Origin: Parasporobacterium sp.
Lineage (GTDB): Bacteria > Bacillota > Clostridia > Lachnospirales > Lachnospiraceae
DNA: 34,621 bases
NCBI GenBank assembly: GCA_017515535.1
Contig: JAFWFQ010000007.1
Location: 1 to 34,621, forward strand
Reading direction: 5' to 3'
The position numbers and the translations under genes were made by a program. Under the pieces are notes generated by a model that was given only the letters and a program-made list of their open reading frames with translations, did not search any database and had not been told where the DNA came from. Within the stretch, counting starts at the first letter, position 1. Every line of letters starts with the position of its first letter. Shown one piece after another: positions 15,210 through 24,600 of this stretch.

Positions 15210-17273
15210 TTATAATAGGATCGTCCCGGAAGCAAGGCTGCTCTTTTCCCGAAGGATCTCCTCTTCTGCTTTTGTAAGACGGAGCCTGCCGCTTAGGATA
15301 TCATCTACTGCCGTAAGCGCTTTCTGCGCGATATCCGCATCCCTGTATACATCAAAATTCTTAAACGAGAGCGCACCGCTCTGGCGAATCCCCATAAACT
15401 CTCCGGGTCCGCGAAGCTCTAAGTCTTTTGCCGCGATCTCAAATCCGTTATTGGAGGTTTTAAGGACTTCAAGCCGCTGCATCGCCTCTTTTGAATTATT
15501 GTTGCAGACAAAAATACAATAGCTCTGGTCTTTTCCTCTGCCGACCCGTCCCCTAAGCTGGTGGAGAGCCGCAAGCCCGAAACGGTTCGCGTCTTCGACC
15601 ATCATAACGGTTGCGTTCGGAACATCGACACCGACCTCCACGACAGTTGTCGAAACAAGGACCTGGATCTCTCCTTCTGCAAATTTCTTCATGATCTCAT
15701 TCTTCTTTGCGGGTGTCATCTGTCCATGAAGCATTCCGATCGTAATATTCTCGTTCAGGACATCTTTCAGCATCTCCGTATAATCGGTCACGTTCGCGGC
15801 ATCAACACCCTCGGAATATTCGATCAGGGGACATATAATATAAACCTGGTGCCCTTTTGCCGTCTCTTTTTCAATAAACCGGTAGGCATTTTCTTTATAG
15901 GAATCGTCAACGACGGCGTTTTTGATCTGTTTCCTGCCTCCGGGAAGTTCATCGATCACTGAGACATCCATATTTCCATAGAGGATCAGCGCAAGTGTCC
16001 TCGGGATCGGGGTCGCGCTCATAACGATCATATGGGGCTGAATAGAAGGATCGTCTGCGGAGGCTTTCATCGCAAGCGCCTCCCTTTGTTTGATCCCAAA
16101 TCGATGCTGTTCGTCCGTAACGATCAATCCCAGATTCTTATATTTGACCTTCTCCTGGAACAACGCGTGGGTACCGACAATGATCTGGATCCGTCCGTCT
16201 TCAAGCGCATCGTAAACGACCCGTTTTTCCAAGGCTGTCATAGAGCCGGTAAGAAGCGCGGCATTCAAACCGCTTCCGCTCTCTTTCAGCATCCGGGAGA
16301 TCGTTTCAAAATGCTGGGAAGCAAGGACCTCCGTCGGTGCCATCAACGCACCCTGATAACCGGCAAACGCAGCATTCATCAAAGCGGCGATCGCCACGAT
16401 CGTTTTTCCGGAACCGACATCCCCCTGGATCAGCCGGTTCATGACATAACCGGAGGTCATATCGTCCCGGATCTCTCCAATTACTTTTTTCTGGGCATTC
16501 GTCAGTGAAAACGGAAGATTTTTCAGAAAGGCTTCTGTTCTCGGATCCTGTTCGATCCGGATCGACGAGGCAGACCGTTTTCCGGTTTCACTCTGTTTCA
16601 TTGCCAGGATAAAAAGAAAGATCTCCTCAAACGACATCCGGACAGCCCCTGCCATATAGGCGTTCTGGCTTTCCGGGAAATGAAGATTACTGACTGCGTA
16701 ACTTTTTTTGCAAAGTCCGTACCGGACCCGGATCTCTCCCGGGATCGGATCCTCAAGATCCAGCCTGTGGAACGCTTCTCCTTCCATTGCTCTGCGGACC
16801 GCATTTGCGATCATGGTTCCGGAGAGCCCCTTGGTAACAGGATAGACCGGCTGCATCGTATTCATCAGCTTTTCATATTCGCTGATCTTGTAGACTTTTG
16901 GCTGGTTCAGGGAAAGGACGCCATACTTCCGGCTTACCCTTCCTCGCAAGACATAAAGTTCGCCCGGATGGACGGCATCTTTCATAAACGGCGCATTAAA
17001 CCAGGTCACCTTGATCGTATTTCCGACCTCGTCACGGAACTGGGCCGTCGTGATCGTCATCTTTTTTACCCTTCGCTGAAAAAGGTCCTGGGTAAAGACA
17101 CCGCGGACCGCCGCAAAGGTCTTATAACCGATTTCCGAGACCGTTACCGGCGCAAAAAAGAGTTCATAATCGCGGGGAAAGAATTCCAATAATTCTTCCT
17201 GCGTATGAACTCCAAGTTTGCCGAAATATTCTGCTGTTTTGCTGCCAATGCCTTTCAGCGCCGTCAGTTCCAT
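15210..17273 (-). CDS. recG: ATP-dependent DNA helicase RecG
   Basis: A 687-residue superfamily 2 helicase that remodels stalled replication forks and branched DNA. It begins with the helix-hairpin-helix-like LKGIGSKTAEYF (7-18) and wedge/OB domain (about 55-135). The helicase core has Walker A GDVGSGKT (284-291), APTEVLASQH, DEQHRFG (387-393), SATPIPRTLAL, VVEVGVDVPNA and the HQLRGRVGRG motif VI. The C-terminus carries LELRGPGEFMGIRQSG. Length and motif set are canonical. ATG at 17273 follows GGAGG. It is cotranscribed after fakA (12-base gap), the order known from Bacillota, though without the serine dehydratase genes found there in B. subtilis. Confidence 0.98.
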   Translation of the reverse strand: MELTALKGIGSKTAEYFGKLGVHTQEELLEFFPRDYELFFAPVTVSEIGYKTFAAVRGVFTQDLFQRRVKKMTITTAQFRDEVGNTIKVTWFNAPFMKDAVHPGELYVLRGRVSRKYGVLSLNQPKVYKISEYEKLMNTMQPVYPVTKGLSGTMIANAVRRAMEGEAFHRLDLEDPIPGEIRVRYGLCKKSYAVSNLHFPESQNAYMAGAVRMSFEEIFLFILAMKQSETGKRSASSIRIEQDPRTEAFLKNLPFSLTNAQKKVIGEIRDDMTSGYVMNRLIQGDVGSGKTIVAIAALMNAAFAGYQGALMAPTEVLASQHFETISRMLKESGSGLNAALLTGSMTALEKRVVYDALEDGRIQIIVGTHALFQEKVKYKNLGLIVTDEQHRFGIKQREALAMKASADDPSIQPHMIVMSATPIPRTLALILYGNMDVSVIDELPGGRKQIKNAVVDDSYKENAYRFIEKETAKGHQVYIICPLIEYSEGVDAANVTDYTEMLKDVLNENITIGMLHGQMTPAKKNEIMKKFAEGEIQVLVSTTVVEVGVDVPNATVMMVEDANRFGLAALHQLRGRVGRGKDQSYCIFVCNNNSKEAMQRLEVLKTSNNGFEIAAKDLELRGPGEFMGIRQSGALSFKNFDVYRDADIAQKALTAVDDILSGRLRLTKAEEEILREKSSLASGTILL

Positions 17274-17285
17274 CAGCAGCCTCCG

Positions 17286-19037
17286 TTATTCTACCGAAAT
17301 AATATAGTAATAGACCGGTTGTCCGCCGTATGTTACTTCGATATCTGCATCTTCCAGATCCGGTTCTAAAAGATCCGCGATTTCCTGTGCATCGTCTTCT
17401 TCCACATCCGCTCCGTAATAGATCGTGACCAGTTCTGACCACTCATCCATCATTGCCTTAACAGTTTGGACCGTAACGTCCTTAAGATCTGAACCGGTCG
17501 CAAGAAGCTTTCCGTCAACGATTCCCATGAAGTCGTCTTTCAGGATCTTGATCCCGTCAATTTCCGTGTCACGGATCGAATAGGTTACTTCCGCGGTCTT
17601 GATATCCTTTGCGGAATCTGTCAGCTGGGTCGTATTATCTTCGATCGAAAGTGCCGGAATATAATTGATCACGGCATTGATCCCCTGACAGACCGTTGTC
17701 GTCGGAATAACGATAACATTTTTATCTTCATAGATGGAAGCTGCCTGCCTTGCCGCAAGCACAATATTTTTATTGTTCGGAAGAATAAAGACATTCTCCG
17801 CATTGATCCGGTCAAGGGCCGCAATAAAGTCTTCCGTGCTCGGATTCATCGTCTGACCGCCTTCGATGACCTCATCAACGCTCATCCCCTTAAAGATCTG
17901 TACAAGACCTTCACCGGAACAGACGGCAATAAAGCCGACTTCCTTGCGGAGCTCTGCCATAAATTTATCGGTCACTTCTGTTTTCTCACTTGACTCCTCC
18001 GAAAACGGAACGATCTCGCCGGGATCTTTCGGCTTGCGCTGCATATCCGCAAGCGCCCGCTCTTCTTCCTTGATTACTTTTTCATTATGTTCGAGGCGCA
18101 TATTGTCGATCTTCATACTGCTTAAAGATCCATAGGTCAGCGCCTTTTCGATCGCTTCTCCCGGATGATTCGTATGGACATGAACCTTTACAACCTCATC
18201 CATGTTAACACAGACGATCGAATCACCGATGGAGGAAAGAAATTCTTTAAAAGAACCCTCCTCTTCCTCAGAAAATGGTTTTTCCAGATCGATAATAAAC
18301 TCGGTACAGTATCCGAATTTGATATCGGAAGTCTCAATATTTGTCGTGTCGATCCTGCGTTCCGCAGGAGCCGCAGAAGAAGGCTCGGCCTTTGCAAAAG
18401 AGCTTTCTGAAACCGTAATTCTTCCACAAAACGAATCCAGTGCGCCGCGCATAAACTCAACAAGTCCCTGTCCGCCGGAATCAACGACGCCCGCCTCCTT
18501 CAGGACCGGAAGCATATCCGGCGTCTTCTCAAGGATTGCTTCCGAATAGCTTAGAATATCCGTAAGGAATTCTTCCATGGAGAGTTCCCCTCCCGCAAGT
18601 TCTGCTGCTTTTTCCGCAGCGGACCTTGCAACCGTCAGGATCGTTCCCTCCTTTGGTTTCATAACAGCTTTATAAGCAGTTTTGACCGCCCTGTCGAATG
18701 CTTTTGCGACTAATGGCTGATCGAGTTCCTCAGCGCCCTCGATTTCTTTGGAGAAACCCCGGACAAGCTGGGACATGATAACTCCGGAATTACCTCTCGC
18801 GCCACGGAGCGTTCCTTTCGAGATCGTATGGCTGACATCATCCATGGAATACCCTTCCGGGAGTTTTTCCAGTTCTGTCACAGCGTTCATCAGGGTCAGG
18901 GTCATATTGGTACCGGTATCTCCGTCCGGGACAGGAAATACATTCAGCTCATTGATCCACTCCTGTTTTGCCTCTAATTGTTTTGTGCCTGCCAAAAACA
19001 TCTGTTTCAGCATTCTTGCATCAATTACGTTCGCCAC
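17286..19037 (-). CDS. fakA: Fatty-acid kinase catalytic subunit FakA / DAK2-domain protein (YloV)
   Basis: A 583-residue protein of the YloV/FakA family, which phosphorylates fatty acids held by a FakB carrier so exogenous fatty acids can enter phospholipids. The N-terminal DAK2 ATP-binding domain is plain: NVFPVPDGDTGTNM (31-44), KGTLRGARGNSGVIMSQ and VDSGGQGLVEFM. The middle domain (about 230-320) and C-terminal domain, with NPSTEDFIAA and FILPNNKNI, complete the family layout. The start is GTG at 19037 with GGAGG seven bases upstream. It is paired with yloU as in other Bacillota. No FakB (DegV) gene is in the window. Confidence 0.93.
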   Translation of the reverse strand: MANVIDARMLKQMFLAGTKQLEAKQEWINELNVFPVPDGDTGTNMTLTLMNAVTELEKLPEGYSMDDVSHTISKGTLRGARGNSGVIMSQLVRGFSKEIEGAEELDQPLVAKAFDRAVKTAYKAVMKPKEGTILTVARSAAEKAAELAGGELSMEEFLTDILSYSEAILEKTPDMLPVLKEAGVVDSGGQGLVEFMRGALDSFCGRITVSESSFAKAEPSSAAPAERRIDTTNIETSDIKFGYCTEFIIDLEKPFSEEEEGSFKEFLSSIGDSIVCVNMDEVVKVHVHTNHPGEAIEKALTYGSLSSMKIDNMRLEHNEKVIKEEERALADMQRKPKDPGEIVPFSEESSEKTEVTDKFMAELRKEVGFIAVCSGEGLVQIFKGMSVDEVIEGGQTMNPSTEDFIAALDRINAENVFILPNNKNIVLAARQAASIYEDKNVIVIPTTTVCQGINAVINYIPALSIEDNTTQLTDSAKDIKTAEVTYSIRDTEIDGIKILKDDFMGIVDGKLLATGSDLKDVTVQTVKAMMDEWSELVTIYYGADVEEDDAQEIADLLEPDLEDADIEVTYGGQPVYYYIISVE

Positions 19038-19049
19038 TTTCTGTCCTCC

Positions 19050-19406
19050 TTAATCAATCACCCTGACGCCTTCAACGATAATGCTGATCTTCTTAACCGT
19101 AAAACCGGTCAGATTTTTCACCTGATATTTCACTGTATCCATCAGGTTTTCAGCAATCGTTTCAATTGACACACCGAATGCAATAATGACGTGGAATTCC
19201 AAAAAAACATCATTGTTTTGGACTTCAACCTTAATTCCTTTTGTAATACTGTTTCGGGTCAGAAGTTTAACCAGTCCGTCCCGTTTGGAAAGCGCCGCCA
19301 TTCCGACGATTCCAAAGCATTCCAGCGCAGTCATTCCCGCGACCTTCGCAATTACGCTATTGTCTACAAGAACTTTTCCGTTATCTGTTGTATATTTTCC
19401 CTGCAT
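19050..19406 (-). CDS. yloU: Asp23/Gls24 family protein (YloU-like)
   Basis: A 118-residue Asp23-family protein beginning MQGKYTTDNGKVLVDNSVIAK when read from the ATG at 19406, which has GGAGG eight bases upstream. A longer in-frame start at 19520 would lie inside the rpmB terminator and is rejected. Family signatures are AGMTALECFGIVGMAALS and the ending NLTGFTVKKISIIVEGVRV. It sits directly before fakA, a fixed pairing in Bacillota that suggests a shared role in membrane lipid or envelope homeostasis. Its own promoter lies at 19461-19489. Confidence 0.9.
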   Translation of the reverse strand: MQGKYTTDNGKVLVDNSVIAKVAGMTALECFGIVGMAALSKRDGLVKLLTRNSITKGIKVEVQNNDVFLEFHVIIAFGVSIETIAENLMDTVKYQVKNLTGFTVKKISIIVEGVRVID

Positions 19407-19460
19407 AATCAATGCCTCCGTTTCAAGCTGACGATAAAAACGCAAACTATCACGAATAGT

Positions 19461-19489
19461 ATTATAAACCAACCTGCTGTAAAGATAAA
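19461..19489 (-). promoter_or_regulatory. Promoter of the yloU-fakA-recG operon
   Basis: A perfect TATAAT (19461-19466) with a 17-base spacer to a weak -35 TTTATC (19484-19489). It starts inside the T-rich tail of the rpmB terminator, so termination and new initiation are packed into about 60 bases. Confidence 0.55.
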
Positions 19490-19515
19490 GAAAAAAGAGA
19501 ACCTTTCGGTCCTCT
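19487..19515 (-). terminator. Rho-independent terminator of rpmB
   Basis: On the minus strand an eight-pair stem AGAGGACC/GGTTCTCT (19508-19515 with 19496-19503, one G-U pair), a GAAA tetraloop and a TTTTTTCTTT tail. It follows the rpmB stop codon by about 25 bases. Confidence 0.88.
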
Positions 19516-19539
19516 TGCATCTCAACATAATAATTTAAA

Positions 19540-19725
19540 TTACGCTCTTTCTACTTTTCCGGATCTAAGGCAGGAAGTACATACGTGCATTGTTTTTGCA
19601 CCGCCGACTGTTTTGACCTTAACAGACTTAATATTAGATTTCCACATCTTGTTGGATCTTCTATGTGAGTGGCTGACCTGGATTCCGAAATGAACGCCTT
19701 TTCCACAAATATCACACTTTGCCAT
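19540..19725 (-). CDS. rpmB: 50S ribosomal protein L28
   Basis: A 61-residue L28, a basic structural protein of the large ribosomal subunit. It begins MAKCDICGKGVHFG and has the family pattern VSHSHRRSNKMWKSNIKSV split over two lines of the fold. Four cysteines in two CxxC pairs (CDIC near the start, CTSC near the end) mark the zinc-binding form. The ATG at 19725 follows a strong AAGGAGG; an upstream in-frame start at 19782 lies in the leader and is rejected. It has its own promoter and terminator and so is a one-gene unit. Confidence 0.97.
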   Translation of the reverse strand: MAKCDICGKGVHFGIQVSHSHRRSNKMWKSNIKSVKVKTVGGAKTMHVCTSCLRSGKVERA

Positions 19726-19772
19726 GTATTTTGCACCTCCTTCATAGAGTACTATGCTCGCGCACGTGTGAT

Positions 19773-19801
19773 ATTCTACCAAATAATATTTCGCTTTGCA
19801 A
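19773..19801 (-). promoter_or_regulatory. Promoter of rpmB
   Basis: TTGCAA (19796-19801), 17 bases, then TAGAAT (19773-19778), with a TG one base before the -10 box (extended -10). The leader is about 45 bases. It is divergent from the tRNA-Glu promoter; the two -35 boxes are 31 bases apart. Confidence 0.75.
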
Positions 19802-19832
19802 CAAATATTTTCACAGAAAAAGCATTTTCTTC

Positions 19833-19861
19833 TTGAAATTTATTTCGTTGTCCTTTATACT
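19833..19861 (+). promoter_or_regulatory. Promoter of tRNA-Glu
   Basis: TTGAAA (19833-19838), 17 bases, TATACT (19856-19861). The predicted start near 19868 leaves a 5' leader of about 20 bases to be trimmed by RNase P. Confidence 0.75.
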
Positions 19862-19888
19862 ACACAAAGTGCCCATTGGCAAATATAT

Positions 19889-19960
19889 GGCTCGTTGGTC
19901 AAGTGGTTAAGACGCCGCCCTCTCAAGGCGGAATCACGAGTTCAATTCTCGTACGAGCTG
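19889..19960 (+). tRNA. tRNA-Glu (anticodon CTC)
   Basis: A 72-base cloverleaf. The acceptor arm GGCTCGT pairs with ACGAGCT (first pair G-U). The D arm contains GGTCAAGTGGTTAAGAC, the anticodon stem is CCGCC/GGCGG with loop CTCTCAA, and the T arm is ACGAG TTCAATT CTCGT. The anticodon CTC reads GAG only. Discriminator base is G; CCA is not encoded. The body is very like the common bacterial tRNA-Glu(TTC), but the anticodon differs, so a TTC isoacceptor must exist elsewhere. It is a single-gene unit with its own promoter and terminator. Confidence 0.95.
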
Positions 19961-19964
19961 CGAA

Positions 19965-20000
19965 CAAAAAAACTACCGTTTTCCGCGGTAGTTTTTTTTT
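19965..20000. terminator. Bidirectional terminator between tRNA-Glu and the metallophosphoesterase gene
   Basis: An eight-pair stem AACTACCG/CGGTAGTT (19971-19978 with 19986-19993) and seven-base loop, with a T-run to 20000 on the plus strand and an A-run before it. It can end tRNA transcription rightward and the 20007-20702 gene leftward. Confidence 0.88.
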
Positions 20001-20006
20001 ATTTCT

Positions 20007-20702
20007 TTATTTCAGTTTTACAACGCCGTTGTATAGTACCCTGATCTTGTATTCCGGGAACTCCCGGTCGATATGGATATGTCCGGCATACCACTTTTCG
20101 TAATAGATATTCTCCATGATCAGGTTCAGGAACTTCTCTACTCCGCTGTCATAATTAAGGAAATCACTATAAACCGAAAAGACTTTGTTCCGGACCTTTT
20201 CCGGAAGCGTATGCGTAATAATATAATTAATATTGTTCTGGACCGCCGCAAGGTTGTCAAACGCTTCCTTAAACTCGTCTTCTGACGGTTCTTCTTCCGG
20301 CCACCAGCTTACGCCTTCTTCCCTCCAGATCTTATCCACGCTGGTCGCTCCGCCCATGATAAAGATCCGAAGATCATCAATCGTAAAGACCTGTCCGTTC
20401 ATGAGGTGGAGAACGTGATCCCGGATCTTGTGGACTTTTCCTCCGTTCCACTCCTCGACCGGATAGGAATTCAACGCCGCATAATTCTCGTGATTCCCGC
20501 CGACGAAAAGGGTCGTATAGTTTCTGGATTCATGCATATCAAGGACATCATCGTCCTGTTCATCTCCGGTCCAGATCCCTCCGAAATCGCCGGCAATGAT
20601 CAGATAGTCATTCCGGGTCAGAAGCTTTTGCTCCGGGAAATGCTCAATATCAATTTTCTTTACGTCCATCAATCGGTGGGTATCGCCAGTCACAAAGATC
20701 AT
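20007..20702 (-). CDS. Calcineurin-like metallophosphoesterase
   Basis: A 231-residue cytoplasmic protein with the full metallophosphoesterase motif set: GDTH (6-9), GDFGG (near 38-42), GGNHEN (near 68-73), ITHTLPE (near 161-167) and GHIHID near the C-terminus. These supply the ligands of a two-metal centre. The physiological substrate is not evident; relatives act on phosphodiesters or dinucleotides. RBS AAGAGG is five bases before the ATG. It follows the ferredoxin-nitroreductase gene by 28 bases and is probably cotranscribed with it. Confidence 0.88.
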   Translation of the reverse strand: MIFVTGDTHRLMDVKKIDIEHFPEQKLLTRNDYLIIAGDFGGIWTGDEQDDDVLDMHESRNYTTLFVGGNHENYAALNSYPVEEWNGGKVHKIRDHVLHLMNGQVFTIDDLRIFIMGGATSVDKIWREEGVSWWPEEEPSEDEFKEAFDNLAAVQNNINYIITHTLPEKVRNKVFSVYSDFLNYDSGVEKFLNLIMENIYYEKWYAGHIHIDREFPEYKIRVLYNGVVKLK

Positions 20703-20731
20703 AAGAGCCTCTTCTTCCGATTCAGTTTAAA

Positions 20732-21523
20732 CTACAGCAGCGGAACGTCTTTTCTCGGAACAGAGCAAAAATACTCCGCATCATAATTTCCGATTGCCAG
20801 CGCGATAACGCAGTGGCGGTCTTCCGGGATATTGTATTTTGCCCGCATTGTCTCGGAATTCATCGGATCCCTTGCAAGAAGAAGGTAGCAGAATCCGAGA
20901 CCTAAGGACTCGATGACCTGTCCCATCGTCGCCGCACAAAGGGAGCCGTCTACATCGCTGTCAGAGAAAACATAGATGACAAGCGGTGCATTATAGAAAA
21001 GACCGTCTTTTCCCTCTTCCTGATATTCACTGTATTTTTTAAGGAAAAACGCTGCGACCTGCGGATTCTCCCGCATGATATTCTTAGCGATAATTCCGAG
21101 CTGCTCCATAGAGTCCTTGAGGACTTCTTTTACTTCCTCGCCCGTTACGACTTTAAGAGCGTTATGCTGGCAGTTCTTCGCAGTCGGTGCGTATTTTGCA
21201 GCTTCGATGATCCTTGCAAGTTCCTCTTCCGTTACCGGCGTATCATTAAAGCTTCTTACGCTCCTGCGCATCATTACATCTCTGCGGACCATATCCGGCG
21301 TCGGACGCTTAAAGAACTGGAATTCTTCCACTTCTTCCACATTATATCCGTCACCATCGATCATGATCGCATCTCTCGGACAGACTGCAAGGCAGTGGCC
21401 GCACCACATGCAAAGGTCCGGGGTATGTTTGATTGTCCCGTCTTCCAGTTTCAGACATCCGTTCGGACATTCATTTACGCAGGTTTCGCACTGGATACAT
21501 TGCTCCTGATCAAGAATAAACAT
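20732..21523 (-). CDS. Ferredoxin-nitroreductase fusion flavoprotein
   Basis: A 263-residue redox enzyme: an N-terminal 2[4Fe-4S] ferredoxin domain with CIQCETCVNECP and CMWCGHCLAVCP, then a nitroreductase-fold FMN domain with MRRSVRSFNDTPV, AAKYAPTAKNCQ and a C-terminal GNYDAEYF. Such fusions, frequent in anaerobes, pass electrons from ferredoxin to a flavin and an unknown oxidant. The ATG at 21523 is preferred because AGAGAGG lies nine bases upstream and the ferredoxin domain then starts at once; a GTG at 21547 is possible. Confidence 0.9.
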   Translation of the reverse strand: MFILDQEQCIQCETCVNECPNGCLKLEDGTIKHTPDLCMWCGHCLAVCPRDAIMIDGDGYNVEEVEEFQFFKRPTPDMVRRDVMMRRSVRSFNDTPVTEEELARIIEAAKYAPTAKNCQHNALKVVTGEEVKEVLKDSMEQLGIIAKNIMRENPQVAAFFLKKYSEYQEEGKDGLFYNAPLVIYVFSDSDVDGSLCAATMGQVIESLGLGFCYLLLARDPMNSETMRAKYNIPEDRHCVIALAIGNYDAEYFCSVPRKDVPLL

Positions 21524-21567
21524 ATAATTTTTCCTCTCTTTTCCCACACATTAAATAATCGTGTTTT

Positions 21568-21596
21568 ATTATAATGCTTTTTTGCCTGTTCGTGAA
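21568..21596 (-). promoter_or_regulatory. Promoter of the ferredoxin-nitroreductase operon
   Basis: TTCACG (21591-21596), 17 bases, perfect TATAAT (21568-21573). It lies just after the polC stop codon. No hairpin terminator is visible between polC and this promoter. Confidence 0.65.
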
Positions 21597-21604
21597 GATA
21601 TATT

Positions 21605-24600
21605 TTACAAACGGAAGTAGTCCATGATGGACATCTGGCTGGATTCCGGGAGACTTCCCAGGAGTCCGAGCTGATAAAGCTTTTCCGCAAGAGTGGACGA
21701 GATCTTAGCTCGTACTTTCAAATCCTCCCGTGATGTAAACCGCTCTCTTTTTGCCTCACTCTCAAGAGAAGCCGCAGCTTTCCCACCCATTCCGTCGATC
21801 GACTCCAGGGACGGCATAAGTTTTCCGTCCACGATCTTAAACCGGGAGGCGCCTGCCTGATAGATATCGATCGGCGTAAACTCAAAGCCTCTCGCGTACA
21901 TCTCAAGAACATTGTACATATACTTTAAAAGGTCCTCGTCTTTCGGGGTCTGCTCTCCCCTTGCGATCCTGGCTTTAATGATCTCCATCTCCTCCAGAAG
22001 ATGTTCTTTTCCCTGGCACATCTTTTCATAGTCAAAGGACGAAGCGCGGATACTGAAAAAGGCCGCATAGTATTCCAGCGGATAGAAGATTTTATAATAC
22101 GCGATCCGGTAAGCCATCATAACATACGCAACGGCATGGGCTTTCGGGAACATATACTGGATCTTGGTACAGGACCAAAGATACCAGTCCGGAACATCAC
22201 ATTCCTTCATGGATTTCTCCCACTCCGGCCATTTTTTCGCTTTTCCCGAGGCGACTTTTCCCTTTCTGACGTTCTCCATGATATCGAACGCCATCGAGGG
22301 CTCGACCCCTTTGTTGATCAAATAGGTCATGATATCGTCACGGGTACAGATACAGGTGGATAACGTTGCGGTTCCTTCTTTGACCAGCTTCTCCGCATTA
22401 TCGAGCCAGACGTCGGTTCCGTGGGAAAGCCCCGCGATCCGGACAAGATCGGAAAAGTTTTTCGGTTTCGTATCCAGAAGCATCTGCATAACAAAATCCG
22501 TTCCGAATTCCGGAACTCCGAGCGTTCCGAGCGGCCGGTCGATATCTTCCGGTGTTACCCCGAGGATCTCGGTCCCGTCAAACAGTTTCATGACCGACGG
22601 ATCATCGAGCCGGATCTGCTTTGCGTCAAACCCGGTCAGGTCCTCTAACATCCGGATCATCGTCGGATCATCATGTCCTAAGATATCCAGCTTCAACAGG
22701 TTATGGTCGATGCTGTGGTATTCAAAATGAGTCGTGACCGTATGCTTCCCGGCATCATTCGCCGGAAACTGTACCGGTGTAAAAGAATAGATCTCCTCCC
22801 CATGCGGAAGGACAACGATACCTCCCGGATGCTGTCCGGTGCTTCGTTTGACTCCGGTGCATCCGTTTATGATCCTGGTCATCTCACACTTCCGGATCGC
22901 CTGGTTATGGCGCTCATAATACCCTTTCACGTAACCATAAACGGTCTTGTCCTGAAGCGTGGAGATCGTTCCTGCCCGGAACGTATGGCCTTTGCCGAAG
23001 ATCACCTCGGTATAATCATGGGCATTCGACTGGTACTCTCCGGAGAAGTTAAGGTCGATATCCGGCTCTTTATCTCCCTTGAACCCAAGGAACGTCTCAA
23101 ACGGGATATCAAATCCGTCTTTTACAAGCGGCGTTCCGCAGACCGGACAATTCTTATCCGGCATATCACATCCGGCGCCGCCGGCATACGCATTGACTTC
23201 ATCTGAATCAAAATCCGAATAGAAACAGTTCGGACAGCGGTAATGCGGCTTAAGCGGATTTACTTCCGTAATTCCGGAGAAGGTCGCGGCAAGGGAGGAT
23301 CCGACACTGCCTCGTGACCCTACAAGATAACCATCACTGACACTCTTCTGAACCAGCTCCCGCGCGATAATATACATAACGGAATATCCGTTGGAAATGA
23401 TCGAGTTCAGCTCTTTCTCCAACCGGTCTACAACGATCTGCGGAAGATCCGGTCCATAAAGGCTGTGCGCAGTCTCATAACAGATACTCCGGAGATTCTC
23501 ATCTGAATTTTCGATGACCGGCGGGCATTTATCCGGACGGACCGGCTCGATATATTCGATCATGTCCGCGATCTCGTTCGTATTGTCGATTACGATCTCT
23601 TTTGCGATCTCATCCCCGAGATAAGAAAACTCCGCAAGCATCTCCTCGGTTGTACGGAAGTAAAGCGGAGCCTGCTCGTCCGCATCCGGGTATTTCTGGC
23701 TGTCAAGAATGATCCGCCGGTAGACTTCGTCTTCCGGATCAAGGAAATGGACATCCCCGGTCGCTACAACTTTCTTCCCGTATTTTTGTCCGAGTTCGTA
23801 GACTCTCCGGTTCATCTCCTGGATCTCTTCGACGCTCTTCATGTAATAGCCCTTTGTCTGGCCTTTTTCATAATTCCAGACAAGAAAGTAATTGTTTCCG
23901 ATTGGCTGGATCTCGAGGTAATCATAATAATCGACAAGCTCTTTGATCCTTGCCTCACTCTCCCCCGCAAGGAGCGCATCATAGAGCTCGCCCATAACAC
24001 AGGCACTTCCTAAGATCAACCCTTCCCGGTAGCGGTTCAGGACGCTCTTCGGGATCCTTGGGCGGCGGCTGAAATAATTGATATGAGAATAAGAGATCAG
24101 ACGGTAGAGATTCTGTCTTCCGACCTCGTTTTTCGCTAAAATGATAATGTGGTGGTACTTTTTCTTTTTGACCCGGGTAATCGCCTCTTCTTCATCCGGG
24201 TCAGGAAGACGCGGATGTTCATCCGGGATCGCGCTTTCCCTGCGAAGCTCGATATCCTCCTTGCTCTCCGGATTCCGATCCACAGGAAAATCAAGATCAT
24301 CAACAACATACCCCTCTACACCGTAGATGATCTTCGGAGCATTTTCTCCCATTCCCTGGACTTTATGAAACGCATCAATAAATCCCTGAACAACACCATG
24401 GTCTGTGATCGCAAGTGCTGTGTGTCCCCATTTTGACGCTCTGTCAATCAATTTCTCGATGTTGGTCGTCGCGTCCATGTCAGAATAACGGGTATGGAGA
24501 TGGAGTTCGACACGTTTTTTCTCTGCATGATCCATCCTGGAGGAAAGCGGTTCTTTGATGATCCGGATCCATCCGACCCGGGTCATCATGACTTCTCCTT

